The position numbers and the translations under genes are program-made. 64,000 nt of DNA from Streptomyces cylindrosporus. GTDB lineage: Bacteria > Actinomycetota > Actinomycetes > Streptomycetales > Streptomycetaceae. The stretch covers positions 558,001 to 622,000 of the forward strand of contig NZ_JALDAY010000007.1 of assembly GCF_022698165.1 (NCBI RefSeq), written 5' to 3'. Below are positions 51,734-59,813 of the stretch, piece by piece. Position 1 is the stretch's first letter. Every line of letters starts with the position of its first letter. The notes beneath the pieces are model-generated. The model was given only the letters and a program-made list of their open reading frames with translations. It was not told the origin of the DNA and did not search any database.

Positions 51734-52504
51734 ATGGCCGACGTCAACACCGAGCTGCGCCTCGACGGCCGTACCGCCTGGGTCACCGGCGCGGGCAAGG
51801 GGCTCGGGCGGGCGATCGCGGTCGCGCTGTCCCAGGCCGGAGCGGACGTGGCGGTGACCGCCCGGACCGCCGCGGACCTGGAGAGCCTGGAGGCCGAACT
51901 CGCCGGGCACGGGGGCAAGGTGCTGGTGCTGCCCGGTTCCGTGGCCGACTCGGACGTGGTGCGTACGACGGTCGAGCGGATCACCGGCGCGACCGGGCGG
52001 CTGGACGCGGTCGTCAACTGCGCCGGGATCAGCCCGCACTTCACGCGCACCGAGTTCGTCACCGACGAGGACTTCGGGCGGGTGCTCGACATCAATCTCC
52101 GGGGCACCTTCTACTGCTGCCGCGAGGCCGGGAAGGTGATGCTGGAGCAGGGGTCCGGGTCGATCGTCAACGTCTCGTCGGTGCACGCGCGCACCGGCTT
52201 CGAGCGGATCGCCGCGTACGCGGCCAGCAAGGGCGGCGTCGAGGCGCTCACCAGGGCGCTCGCCGTGGAGTGGGCCGACCGCGGGGTGCGGGTCAACTCC
52301 CTGGCACCCGGCTACTTCCGTACGGACCTCAGCTCCGGGCTGCTGGACAGCCGCTGGGGCGAGCGGATCGTGCGGAGCACTCCCCTGGGCCGGGTGGGCG
52401 ACGCCGGTGAACTGGGCGGCGCCGCGGTGTTCCTGGCCTCGGACGCCTCCCGCTATGTCACGGGTACGACGGTCACGGTCGACGGGGGCTGGACCGCCCG
52501 GTGA
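51734..52504 (+). CDS. SDR dehydrogenase, 3-hydroxyacyl/FabG-like
   Basis: A 256-residue classical SDR: VTGAGKGLGRAIAVAL, NCAGISPHFTRTEF, VSSVHARTGFERIAAYAASKGGVEAL (Ser, Tyr, Lys), GTTVTVDGGWTAR at the end. An Arg in TARTAADLES after strand 2 suggests NADP(H). Next to the ligase gene, it most likely interconverts a hydroxyacyl- and oxoacyl-CoA in the degradation. Confidence 0.92.
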   Translation: MADVNTELRLDGRTAWVTGAGKGLGRAIAVALSQAGADVAVTARTAADLESLEAELAGHGGKVLVLPGSVADSDVVRTTVERITGATGRLDAVVNCAGISPHFTRTEFVTDEDFGRVLDINLRGTFYCCREAGKVMLEQGSGSIVNVSSVHARTGFERIAAYAASKGGVEALTRALAVEWADRGVRVNSLAPGYFRTDLSSGLLDSRWGERIVRSTPLGRVGDAGELGGAAVFLASDASRYVTGTTVTVDGGWTAR

Positions 52505-52517
52505 TTCCGGGACAGAG

Positions 52518-52546
52518 AGCCGCCCCAGGTGCCCCCTGGGGCGGCT
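52518..52546 (+). terminator. Intrinsic terminator between convergent SDR and iclR genes
   Basis: A perfect 12-bp stem (AGCCGCCCCAGG at 52518-52529 against 52535-52546) with loop TGCCC, followed by TTTCC. Confidence 0.85.
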
Positions 52547-52553
52547 TTCCTCG

Positions 52554-53354
52554 TCAGGCGATGACGTCCGGGACTTCCCGGCGGTGCGGTTCCGGTGTGC
52601 CGTAGAGGTCGTCCGCGACGGCCCGCACGGCGTTCACCACCAGCGGGGCCACGAGTTCCAGGGACGAACGGCCGTCGCCGACCACCGAGATCGCGCCGAC
52701 CGGGCCCTCCGGTCCGCGCAGGGCGAGGCCGACACAGCCGAGGCCGGGGAAGCACTCCCCGCGGTCGATCGCCAGCCCGCCCCGGCGGCGCACCTGGCCC
52801 AGCTCGCGGTGCAGCTGGTCGAGCCGGCCGATGCTGTGGTGGGTCCGGCGCTCCATGCTCTGCGTGTACCGCGCGTCGATCTCCTCCGGGCTCAGCCAGG
52901 CCAGCATGGCCTTGCCGAGCCCGGTGCAGTGCGCGACCGCCCGGCCGCCGACCCGCGAGGGGATGTCGACGGCGGCCCGGCCGCCCACCTTGTCCAGGTA
53001 GTAGATCTCCGGCCCGTCGAGCACGGCCAGATGGACGACCATCCTGGTGCGGACGGCCAGATCCAGCAGATGCGGCGCGGCGGCTGCCCGCAGCGCGCTG
53101 TGCCCGATCTCCCGGCCGCCCAGCCCGAGCGCTCTGTTGCCCAGGGTGTATCCGGCCACCGTGTGCCGCAGCCAGTCGAGCCGGACCAGCTGGTCGAGGA
53201 TCCGGTGCGTGGTCGACCGGGGCAGCTGGGTCCGGCGGGAGACCGTCTCAAGGGTCAGGTGGGTCTGTGGACTCTCGAAGAGGTCCATGATGAGCGTCAC
53301 TCGCTCCATCATCGACGGAGGCAGCGCAACGCTCAGCTCAGGGGCAGACGTCAT
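52554..53354 (-). CDS. IclR-family transcriptional regulator
   Basis: A 266-residue regulator. N-terminal winged helix (residues about 10-70): MERVTLIMDLFESPQTHLTLETVSRRTQLPRSTTHRIL. The C-terminal effector domain has GGRAVAHCTGLGKAMLAWL and AISVVGDGRSS typical of IclR. IclR proteins often govern aromatic ring-cleavage operons, fitting the hydratase/dehydrogenase/aldolase operon directly upstream. ATG 53354 with GAGAGG was preferred to TTG 53375. Confidence 0.9.
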   Translation of the reverse strand: MTSAPELSVALPPSMMERVTLIMDLFESPQTHLTLETVSRRTQLPRSTTHRILDQLVRLDWLRHTVAGYTLGNRALGLGGREIGHSALRAAAAPHLLDLAVRTRMVVHLAVLDGPEIYYLDKVGGRAAVDIPSRVGGRAVAHCTGLGKAMLAWLSPEEIDARYTQSMERRTHHSIGRLDQLHRELGQVRRRGGLAIDRGECFPGLGCVGLALRGPEGPVGAISVVGDGRSSLELVAPLVVNAVRAVADDLYGTPEPHRREVPDVIA

Positions 53355-53450
53355 CGTCGGTGCCTCTCTGCTCAACCTGAAATCAATTCTGGTCCGGCGC
53401 CGGCGTCAAGGTATCAATGACGCCGACCGCAGAGAAAGAGCCGTGCACCG

Positions 53451-53479
53451 ATTAATTGGGGCGACCGGTCTATTAATTG
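53451..53479 (-). promoter_or_regulatory. Candidate IclR operator
   Basis: Two ATTAATTG copies start 21 bp apart (53451 and 53472), flanking GACCGGTC (53463-53470). Because ATTAAT is itself a palindrome, the element is symmetric. It lies about 100 bp upstream of the iclR start and right after the aldolase stop; the AT-rich patch is striking in this GC-rich DNA. Confidence 0.45.
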
Positions 53480-53496
53480 TCGGGGGCAATCCCGCG

Positions 53497-54513
53497 TCAG
53501 CCCCGTGTCGTCAGGTCCAGGGCGATGTCCACGATCATGTCCTCCTGGCCACCGACCAGGCCGCGCCTGCCGACCTCCTCCAGGATGGTGCGGGCGTCGA
53601 GGCCGTACTGCTCGGCCGCGGTCTCGGCGTGCCGCAGGAAGCTGGAGTAGGCGCCCGCGTAGCCGAGCGTGAGGGTCTCGCGGTCCACGCGCACCGGGCG
53701 GTCCTGCAGCGGCCGTACCAGGTCCTCGGCGGCGTCCTGGAGGGCGTACAGGTCGCAGTCGTGCTTCCAGCCGTGCAGGTTGGCGACGGCGACGAAGGGC
53801 TCGATCGGGCAGTTGCCCGCGCCCGCGCCCTGTCCGGCGAGGGAGGCGTCGACCCGGGTGACCCCTTCCTCCACGGCGACCACGGAGTTGGCGACGGAGA
53901 GGGAGAGGTTCTCGTGGGCGTGGATGCCGATCTGGGTGCCGGGGTCGAGGACGTCCCGGTAGGCGCGGATGCGGTCGCGGACGCCGTCCATGGTGAGCCG
54001 GCCGCCGGAGTCGGTGACGTACACGCAGTGGGCACCGTACGACTCCATCAACCTGGCCTGTCCGGCGAGGACTTCGGGGGACGCCATGTGGGCCATCATC
54101 AGGAAGCCCGAGACGTCCATGCCGAGTTCGCGGGCGGTGGAGATGTGCTGGGCGGCGACGTCGGCCTCGGTGCAGTGGGTGGCGATGCGCACCGAGCGGA
54201 CGCCCATGGCGTAGGCCCGCTTCAGTTCCACGATGGTGCCGATGCCGGGAAGCAGCAGGGAGGTGAGGACCGCGCGGTCGATGGCGTCGGCGGCCGCCTC
54301 GATCCACTCCCAGTCGGTGTTGCTGCCGGGCCCGTAGTTGAGGCTGCCGCCGGCCAGTCCGTCGCCGTGCGCGACCTCGATGGCGTCGACGCCCGCCCGG
54401 TCGAGCGCGGCGGAGATCCTCGCCACGAACTCCGGGGTGATCCGGTGCCGGATGGCGTGCATGCCGTCCCGGAGGGTGACGTCCTGCACGTAGAGCCTGG
54501 GGGTCTCGGTCAC
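53497..54513 (-). CDS. 4-hydroxy-2-oxovalerate aldolase (BphI/DmpG/HsaF type)
   Basis: A 338-residue DRE-TIM-type metal-dependent aldolase. VQDVTLRDGMHAIRH carries the catalytic Arg and metal Asp; AHGDGLAGGSLNYG and GIHAHENLSLSVANS carry the two metal-ligand His residues; AGQGAGAGNCP is also standard. It splits 4-hydroxy-2-oxoacids into pyruvate and an aldehyde, channelled to the dehydrogenase encoded upstream (ATGA overlap at 54510-54513). Last gene of the meta-cleavage operon. Confidence 0.96.
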   Translation of the reverse strand: MTETPRLYVQDVTLRDGMHAIRHRITPEFVARISAALDRAGVDAIEVAHGDGLAGGSLNYGPGSNTDWEWIEAAADAIDRAVLTSLLLPGIGTIVELKRAYAMGVRSVRIATHCTEADVAAQHISTARELGMDVSGFLMMAHMASPEVLAGQARLMESYGAHCVYVTDSGGRLTMDGVRDRIRAYRDVLDPGTQIGIHAHENLSLSVANSVVAVEEGVTRVDASLAGQGAGAGNCPIEPFVAVANLHGWKHDCDLYALQDAAEDLVRPLQDRPVRVDRETLTLGYAGAYSSFLRHAETAAEQYGLDARTILEEVGRRGLVGGQEDMIVDIALDLTTRG

Positions 54514-55472
54514 TTGGTCACCTCGGTGGTCTCGCGCCCGGCGATGCGCTCGGCGACGCGCAGGGCGGCCGAGGTCATGATGTCGAGGTTGCCGGCGTAG
54601 GCGGGCAGGTAGTGGGCGGCGCCCTCGACCTCCAGGAAGACCGACACCTTGGTGGTCGGCTTCTCCTCGACGCCGTCGGGCAGCAGTGTGTGGACCGGGT
54701 CGCCGGCCGGCACCGGGGTGAACTGGACCTCCTGCTTGAGCCGGTAGCCGGGCACGTACTCGGCGACCGCGGCCACCATCTCCTCGACGGAGGCCCGGAC
54801 CGCGTCGTGGTCGGCGTCGCCGATCAGGCAGTACACCGTGTCCCGCATGATCAGCGGCGGTTCGGCCGGGTTGAGGACGATGATCGCCTTGCCCCGGCGG
54901 GCGCCGCCCACCTTCTCGATGGCGCCGGAGGTGGTCTCGGTGAACTCGTCGATGTTGGCCCGGGTGCCGGGTCCGGCCGACTTCGAGGCGATGGACGCGA
55001 CGATCTCGGCGTAGGGCACCGGGGTGATCCGGCTGACCGCGTGCACGATCGGGATGGTCGCCTGGCCGCCGCAGGTGACCATGTTGAAGTTGTCGACAGC
55101 GTTGTCCCCGCCCGACAGGTGCTCGTCGAGGTTGACCGGCGGCACCACGTAGGGGCCGATGGCCGCCGGGGTGAGGTCCACGAGCCGCTTGCCGTACGGG
55201 GCGAGCTTCTTGGCGTTCTCGACATGGGCCTTGGCGGAGGTGGCGTCGAAGACGATGCCGATGTCGTCGAAGCCGTCCATGCGGATCAGGCCGTCGACGC
55301 CCTCGTGGGTGGTGGGGACCTTGAGGCGGGCGGCGCGCGACAGGCCGTCCGAGTCCGGGTCGATGCCCACCATCGCGGCCATCTCCAGGGTCTCGGACAG
55401 GCGCAGGACCTTGATCATCAGGTCGGTGCCGATGTTGCCGGAGCCGATTACGGCCACCTTGGTCTTCGTCAT
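54510..55472 (-). CDS. Acylating acetaldehyde/propanal dehydrogenase (BphJ/DmpF/HsaG type)
   Basis: A 320-residue NAD- and CoA-dependent dehydrogenase. NAD motif AVIGSGNIGTDLM; catalytic C134 in MVTCGGQATIP. It converts the aldehyde from the aldolase to acetyl- or propionyl-CoA within a bifunctional complex. Overlaps both neighbours by 4 bp (ATGA), ensuring balanced translation. Confidence 0.96.
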   Translation of the reverse strand: MTKTKVAVIGSGNIGTDLMIKVLRLSETLEMAAMVGIDPDSDGLSRAARLKVPTTHEGVDGLIRMDGFDDIGIVFDATSAKAHVENAKKLAPYGKRLVDLTPAAIGPYVVPPVNLDEHLSGGDNAVDNFNMVTCGGQATIPIVHAVSRITPVPYAEIVASIASKSAGPGTRANIDEFTETTSGAIEKVGGARRGKAIIVLNPAEPPLIMRDTVYCLIGDADHDAVRASVEEMVAAVAEYVPGYRLKQEVQFTPVPAGDPVHTLLPDGVEEKPTTKVSVFLEVEGAAHYLPAYAGNLDIMTSAALRVAERIAGRETTEVTK

Positions 55473-56302
55473 CCTTTGTGTTCCTCGGGTGAGAAGGTCG
55501 CGGTCACCGAACCCAGGGCCGACATCTCGGCCCGTACGGTGATGCCTGGCGGGGTGGGGACGAGCGGGCCGAGGGCGCCGGAGAGCACGATCTGCCCGGC
55601 GCGCAGCGGGTCGCCGAACTCGCGGGCGGTGCGGGCCAGCCAGAGCAGCGCCGCAAGGGGGTCGCCGAGGCAGGCGGCGCCGTCGCCCTCGGAGGCGAGC
55701 TCCCCGTCGGCGTACAGCCGCATGGTCACGTCCTTCGGCTCGAACTCGTCGATGCCGAGGGGCTGTCGGCCCAGGACGAACAGACCGCTTGAGGCGTTGT
55801 CGGCGACCGTGTCGGTGATCGCGATGTCCCAGTCGGCGACCCTGCTGTCCACGATCTCCAGCGCGGCCACGGCGTGTCCGACCGCAGCCCGGACCCGGTC
55901 GACGTCGAGGTCGCCCTCGTCGAGGTCCTCGGCGAGGACGAACGCGATCTCCGCCTCGACCCTGGGCTGGAGCAGCCGGTCGCTCGGGACGGCCGGGAGT
56001 CCGGTGACGTCCATGTCGTCGAGCAGGACGCCGAAGTCGGGCCGTTCGACGCCCACTTGGCGCTGCACCGACTCGGACGTCAGCCCGATCTTGCGGCCGA
56101 CGACCCGTGCCCCGGCGGCGATCCGCTCGCCGACGACGCGCCGCTGGACGGCGTACGCGAGGCTGATGTCCTTCGCTCCCAGCAGGTCCCGTACGGGCGT
56201 GCAGGGCTTGTGGTCGCGGGCCGCGCGGGTGAGTCGTACGGCCGCTTCCGCAACGGCGGTCTCACGGTCCGCGACGGCCGCCGGTTCCCAGAGGTCTGTC
56301 AT
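55469..56302 (-). CDS. 2-hydroxypenta-2,4-dienoate hydratase (MhpD/BphH/HsaE type)
   Basis: A 277-residue FAH-like fold hydratase. GRKIGLTSESVQRQVGV and PDFGVLLDDM are family stretches; PRVEAEIAFVLAEDL carries the metal-binding acidic residues. It adds water to 2-hydroxydienoates to give 4-hydroxy-2-oxoacids for the aldolase. ATG 56302 (MTDLWEP) with GAGG 6 bases upstream was chosen over the alternatives at 56308 and 56314. First gene of the three-gene operon. Confidence 0.94.
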   Translation of the reverse strand: MTDLWEPAAVADRETAVAEAAVRLTRAARDHKPCTPVRDLLGAKDISLAYAVQRRVVGERIAAGARVVGRKIGLTSESVQRQVGVERPDFGVLLDDMDVTGLPAVPSDRLLQPRVEAEIAFVLAEDLDEGDLDVDRVRAAVGHAVAALEIVDSRVADWDIAITDTVADNASSGLFVLGRQPLGIDEFEPKDVTMRLYADGELASEGDGAACLGDPLAALLWLARTAREFGDPLRAGQIVLSGALGPLVPTPPGITVRAEMSALGSVTATFSPEEHKG

Positions 56303-56393
56303 CGCCATCCTCAACTCGTGCCGGCCTTCAGCCTGTGCCGCGGAGCCCGAGGGGAGCCCCGGACGTTCCGCTCACCGGGACTGCCGGGCCGGG

Positions 56394-56408
56394 TCTCGCT
56401 GAGCGAGA
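56394..56408 (+). promoter_or_regulatory. Inverted repeat in the divergent hydratase/flavoprotein promoter
   Basis: TCTCGCT-G-AGCGAGA, perfect 7-bp arms around a single base, in the 270-bp divergent gap. It is a possible regulator site; no AT-rich promoter is obvious around it. Confidence 0.3.
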
Positions 56409-56572
56409 TGGCTCGACGGCGGGCTTCCGCGGCCTCGTTACCGTCGTCCGGCGAACTGCCGAACGGCCGGTGGCGGCATGCCACAGAGCGCCCCGCGACC
56501 TCCGACCGCAGGCGCGTTCCGCAGCGGTCCCCACCCCCCACGCAGAACGTCGGCACTCATGAGGAGGTTCGG

Positions 56573-58171
56573 ATGAGCATCAACGAGGATGCCTACGACG
56601 TGGTCGTCGTGGGGTCGGGCGGAGGCCTGGTCGGTGCGTACGTCGCCGCGTCGCGCGGACTGCGTACGCTCGTCGTCGAGAAGGCCGACCGGGTGGGCGG
56701 CACCATGGCCTACTCCGGCGCCGGTATCTGGTACCCCGGTTCCGCCCCGCTGGCCCGCGCGGGCCTCGCGGACGACGTCGAGGCCGTCCGGGCCTATCTG
56801 CGCGAGATCGTCGCCGACCCCTCGCGGGAGGCGCGGCAGGACGCCTATCTGGCGGCCGGGCCCCGGCTGATCGACGAGCTGGAGCAGAACCCCTGGTTCC
56901 AGTCGTTCGTGCACGGTCCGGTGCCGGACTACTTCGGCTGGGTCGACGGGGCCTCGCCCACCGGGCACACCATCTTCCCGCCGCCGCTCGAACTGGCGGA
57001 GATCGGGGAACACGCCGGCATCGTCCGCAGGTCGATCCCGACCGAGCGGTTCGGCTTCGACGAGGGCCCGGTCGTCTCCGGCGGGCGCGCGCTGGTCGGC
57101 CGTGCCCTGGCCGCGTTCCTGGAGACGGGCAACGGCACACTGCTGCTGAACACCGCGCTCACCGACCTGATCGTCGAGGACGGCAGGGTCGTCGGGATCG
57201 AGGCCGTCCACGACGGGGAGCCGGTCTCGTTCCGGGCCGCACGGGGTGTGCTGCTGGCAGCCGGCGGCTTCGAGCGCGATCGTGAGCTGCGCGAGAAGAA
57301 CCAGGCGCCGCTCACCGGTGAGTGGTCCAACGGCGTCCACACCAACACGGGCGACGCGCTGCGGGCGGGCATCGCCGCGGGCGCGGACACCGACCTGCTC
57401 GACGAGGCCTGGTTCGTGGCGGGACTGATCCAGCCCGACGGGCTGCCGATCTTCCACACCGGCACCCGGGGCGGCATCTGGGTCAACGCGGCGGGCGAGC
57501 GCTTCGTCAACGAGAGCCGGCCCTACGACCAGGTCGGGCACGAGATCATGCGCCTGCACCACAGCACGGGCGTCAGTCACATCCCGGCGTACTGGATCTT
57601 CGACCAGCGGCAGCTGGACCGCGACAGCTTCGGCGGCCCGCCGGACGAGCCGCTGCGCCCGGAATGGCTGGAGTCCGGCGCGCTGCGCAGGGCCGACACC
57701 CTGGAGGAGCTGGCGAAGCTGATCGACGTGCCGTTCGACGCGCTGAGCCGCACCGTCGAGGAGTTCAACGGCTACGCGGCGACCGGTGTGGACGAGAAGT
57801 TCGACCGGGGTACGAGCGTGTGGGACCAGATGTTCCACCACATCGTCCCGTTCGCGGCCGACCCCCGGCAGAACTTCCCGGCGGCGCCCGAGACCGAGTA
57901 CCCCAACCCGCTGGTGGTGCCGATCTCCACGCCGCCCTTCTACGTGGCGACCATCGTGCCGTCCGACATCGGCACCAAGGGCGGCCTGAGGACCGACGAG
58001 CATGCGCGCGTGCTGCGGCCGGACGGCAGTCCGATCGAGGGGCTGTACGCGAGCGGGAACACCATGGCCGCGATGTCGGGGCGGGTCTACCCGGGTGCGG
58101 GGACCCCGATCGGGTCCAGCGTCGCCTTCGCCTACCTCGCCGTGCTGGACATGGCCGGGGCGACGGACTGA
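56573..58171 (+). CDS. FAD-dependent dehydrogenase, 3-ketosteroid-1-dehydrogenase-like
   Basis: A 532-residue flavoprotein of the KstD / fumarate-reductase-like family. FAD motif: VVVGSGGGLVGAYVAASRG then EKADRVGGTMAYSGAGIWYPG. C-terminal signature: GLYASGNTMAAMSGRVYPGAGTPIGSSVAFAY, as in KstD enzymes, with the active-site YPG region. KstD removes hydrogens next to a ring ketone, the step that precedes ring aromatisation in steroid breakdown. ATG 56573 follows GAGGAGG. The substrate here need not be a steroid; cyclohexanone rings of other compounds are possible. Confidence 0.9.
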   Translation: MSINEDAYDVVVVGSGGGLVGAYVAASRGLRTLVVEKADRVGGTMAYSGAGIWYPGSAPLARAGLADDVEAVRAYLREIVADPSREARQDAYLAAGPRLIDELEQNPWFQSFVHGPVPDYFGWVDGASPTGHTIFPPPLELAEIGEHAGIVRRSIPTERFGFDEGPVVSGGRALVGRALAAFLETGNGTLLLNTALTDLIVEDGRVVGIEAVHDGEPVSFRAARGVLLAAGGFERDRELREKNQAPLTGEWSNGVHTNTGDALRAGIAAGADTDLLDEAWFVAGLIQPDGLPIFHTGTRGGIWVNAAGERFVNESRPYDQVGHEIMRLHHSTGVSHIPAYWIFDQRQLDRDSFGGPPDEPLRPEWLESGALRRADTLEELAKLIDVPFDALSRTVEEFNGYAATGVDEKFDRGTSVWDQMFHHIVPFAADPRQNFPAAPETEYPNPLVVPISTPPFYVATIVPSDIGTKGGLRTDEHARVLRPDGSPIEGLYASGNTMAAMSGRVYPGAGTPIGSSVAFAYLAVLDMAGATD

Positions 58172-58180
58172 GCTCACACC

Positions 58181-58213
58181 GGTGCCCGGGACACCGCGGG
58201 TGTCCCGGGCGCC
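58181..58213 (+). terminator. Intrinsic terminator between convergent flavoprotein and TetR genes
   Basis: A perfect 12-bp stem (GCCCGGGACACC at 58184-58195 against 58199-58210), loop GCG, extended by three pairs with one wobble, then TTT. Confidence 0.8.
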
Positions 58214-58223
58214 TTTCGCGTGT

Positions 58224-58781
58224 TCAGACCGCGGCGATCAGCCGCGCGGCCAGCCGCAGGTCCGCCTCGCCCCGCTCGGGGGTGATCTCCTTGGTCAGCA
58301 TGCCCACGAACAGGCCCCACCAGGTGTAGACGAGCAGCCGTACCCGGCTGCGGGCGTCCGCACGGTCGCCGAGAAGCCGCAACAGGCGTTGTCCCAGCGG
58401 TCGTTCGATGATGTCGATCGGGGTGGGGACGGCGCTCGCGTACTCCGTGAACGACGCCAGCGCCACCGCCGAGGCCAGCTGCCGGTTGCCGAGCAGCTTG
58501 CCGCTGAGGGCGACGAGGGTGTCCCCGATGTCGGCGGCGAGGGTGCACTCGCCGTCCCCGAGGAACTGCTCGATGTGCCACTCCATGACGGCCAGGAACA
58601 GGAAGGGCTTGGACGGGAAGTAGCGGTACAGGGTGGCGATCGCGACGCCCGCCTCCTTGGCGACGTCCTGCATCTGCACGCCGGCCAGCCCCTCGCGGGA
58701 GCCGAGGTCGGAGGCGGCGCGCAGGATGCGGACGCGACGGGCGGCCTGGCGGGCGGAGGTGGGGGCGGCGGGCGGACGCAC
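58224..58781 (-). CDS. TetR-family transcriptional regulator (second)
   Basis: A 185-residue regulator. HTH: RILRAASDLGSREGLAGVQMQDVAKEAGVAIATLYRYFPSKPFLF (residues about 17-60). The C-terminal domain has LASFTEYASAVPTPIDII. GTG 58781 is proposed because AGGG lies 5 bases upstream, just after the hydrolase stop (58790). It is co-transcribed with the ring-cleavage hydrolase gene and may control the extradiol dioxygenase/hydrolase pair. Confidence 0.87.
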   Translation of the reverse strand: MRPPAAPTSARQAARRVRILRAASDLGSREGLAGVQMQDVAKEAGVAIATLYRYFPSKPFLFLAVMEWHIEQFLGDGECTLAADIGDTLVALSGKLLGNRQLASAVALASFTEYASAVPTPIDIIERPLGQRLLRLLGDRADARSRVRLLVYTWWGLFVGMLTKEITPERGEADLRLAARLIAAV

Positions 58782-58789
58782 GGGCGCCC

Positions 58790-59650
58790 TCAGGAGGCGT
58801 CCGGGCGGGTCAGGAAGGCCAGGACCGCGCTCTCCCAGGCCTGCTTCTGCTCGATCATCGCCCAGTGCCCGCAGTCCGGCAGCACATGCAGTTCGGCCTT
58901 GGGGATGGTGCGCATCGGCAGCAGCGCGTTCTCCAGCGGGGTGACCCGGTCGTCCCGGCCCCAGGTCAGCAGGGTGGGTGCGGTGATCTTGTGGAGTGCG
59001 GCCCAGACGGGCTGGTCGGACTGGGACTGGGCGGCCTGCATCGCGGCCATCGCCTGGCGGCCGTAGATCCGCCGGGACGCCTCCAGCGTGGCCGGCTCGG
59101 TGGCGCTCGCCCAGCGCTCCTCGATCAGCTCCTCGGTGAGCAGGGCCGGGTCGTGGACCATCGAGCGCAGCCACTGCACGAGGTTGTCGCGGGTGGGGTT
59201 CTCGGCGAACTCCACCAGCAGGTTGAGGCCTTCGCTGGGGCCCGGAGACAGGATGTTGCGGCCGACGCCGCCGATGGTGACCACACGCCGGAACAGGTCC
59301 TTGTGGGCGACCGCGAGTCCGGTGGCGATGAACCCGCCCATGGAGTTGCCGATGACGTCGACGCGGTCGAGGCCGAGGCCGTCGAGGAAGCGCAGTACGG
59401 CCTTGGGTCCTGCCGCCATGGGGTTCTCGGCGGTCGGATCGCTCACGCCGAAGCCAGGGAACTCCAGCGCCAGGCAGCGGAAGTGCTCGGCCAGCACGGG
59501 AAGGTTGTACCGGTAGTTGCGCCAGCCGGTCACACCCGGGCCCGAACCGTGCAGCAGGAGCAGCGGGGGTCCGTCGCCGGCCTCGTGGTAGCGCAGGGTG
59601 CCTTCGTCGGTGGGGAGTTCGCGCAGGGTGTCGTCGTAGCTGAGTGTCAT
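58790..59650 (-). CDS. Alpha/beta hydrolase, meta-cleavage-product hydrolase (BphD/HsaD-like)
   Basis: A 286-residue serine hydrolase. Oxyanion stretch LLHGSGPGVTGWRNY; nucleophile S103 in GNSMGGF; D234 in WGRDDRVTP; H262 in DCGHWAMIEQ. HGSGPG and GRDDRVTP are typical of C-C-bond hydrolases acting on extradiol cleavage products. The gene is divergent from the extradiol dioxygenase gene, its likely supplier of substrate. ATG 59650 preferred over GTG 59659. Confidence 0.93.
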   Translation of the reverse strand: MTLSYDDTLRELPTDEGTLRYHEAGDGPPLLLLHGSGPGVTGWRNYRYNLPVLAEHFRCLALEFPGFGVSDPTAENPMAAGPKAVLRFLDGLGLDRVDVIGNSMGGFIATGLAVAHKDLFRRVVTIGGVGRNILSPGPSEGLNLLVEFAENPTRDNLVQWLRSMVHDPALLTEELIEERWASATEPATLEASRRIYGRQAMAAMQAAQSQSDQPVWAALHKITAPTLLTWGRDDRVTPLENALLPMRTIPKAELHVLPDCGHWAMIEQKQAWESAVLAFLTRPDAS

Positions 59651-59813
59651 GACGGTCACCGTCGCACCGGCGCGACCGGCGTCGCCGTACGTCTCCCGAT
59701 CAGTGGGACGCTCCCGGCGGCGGGCGGGCCGGGCTGTCTAGCGTCGCGGACGTACCGATACCCGGGGCCCGACGGGCCGCCCGGGAGCTGACCGACTGTG
59801 AGGGGAGGGCCTG

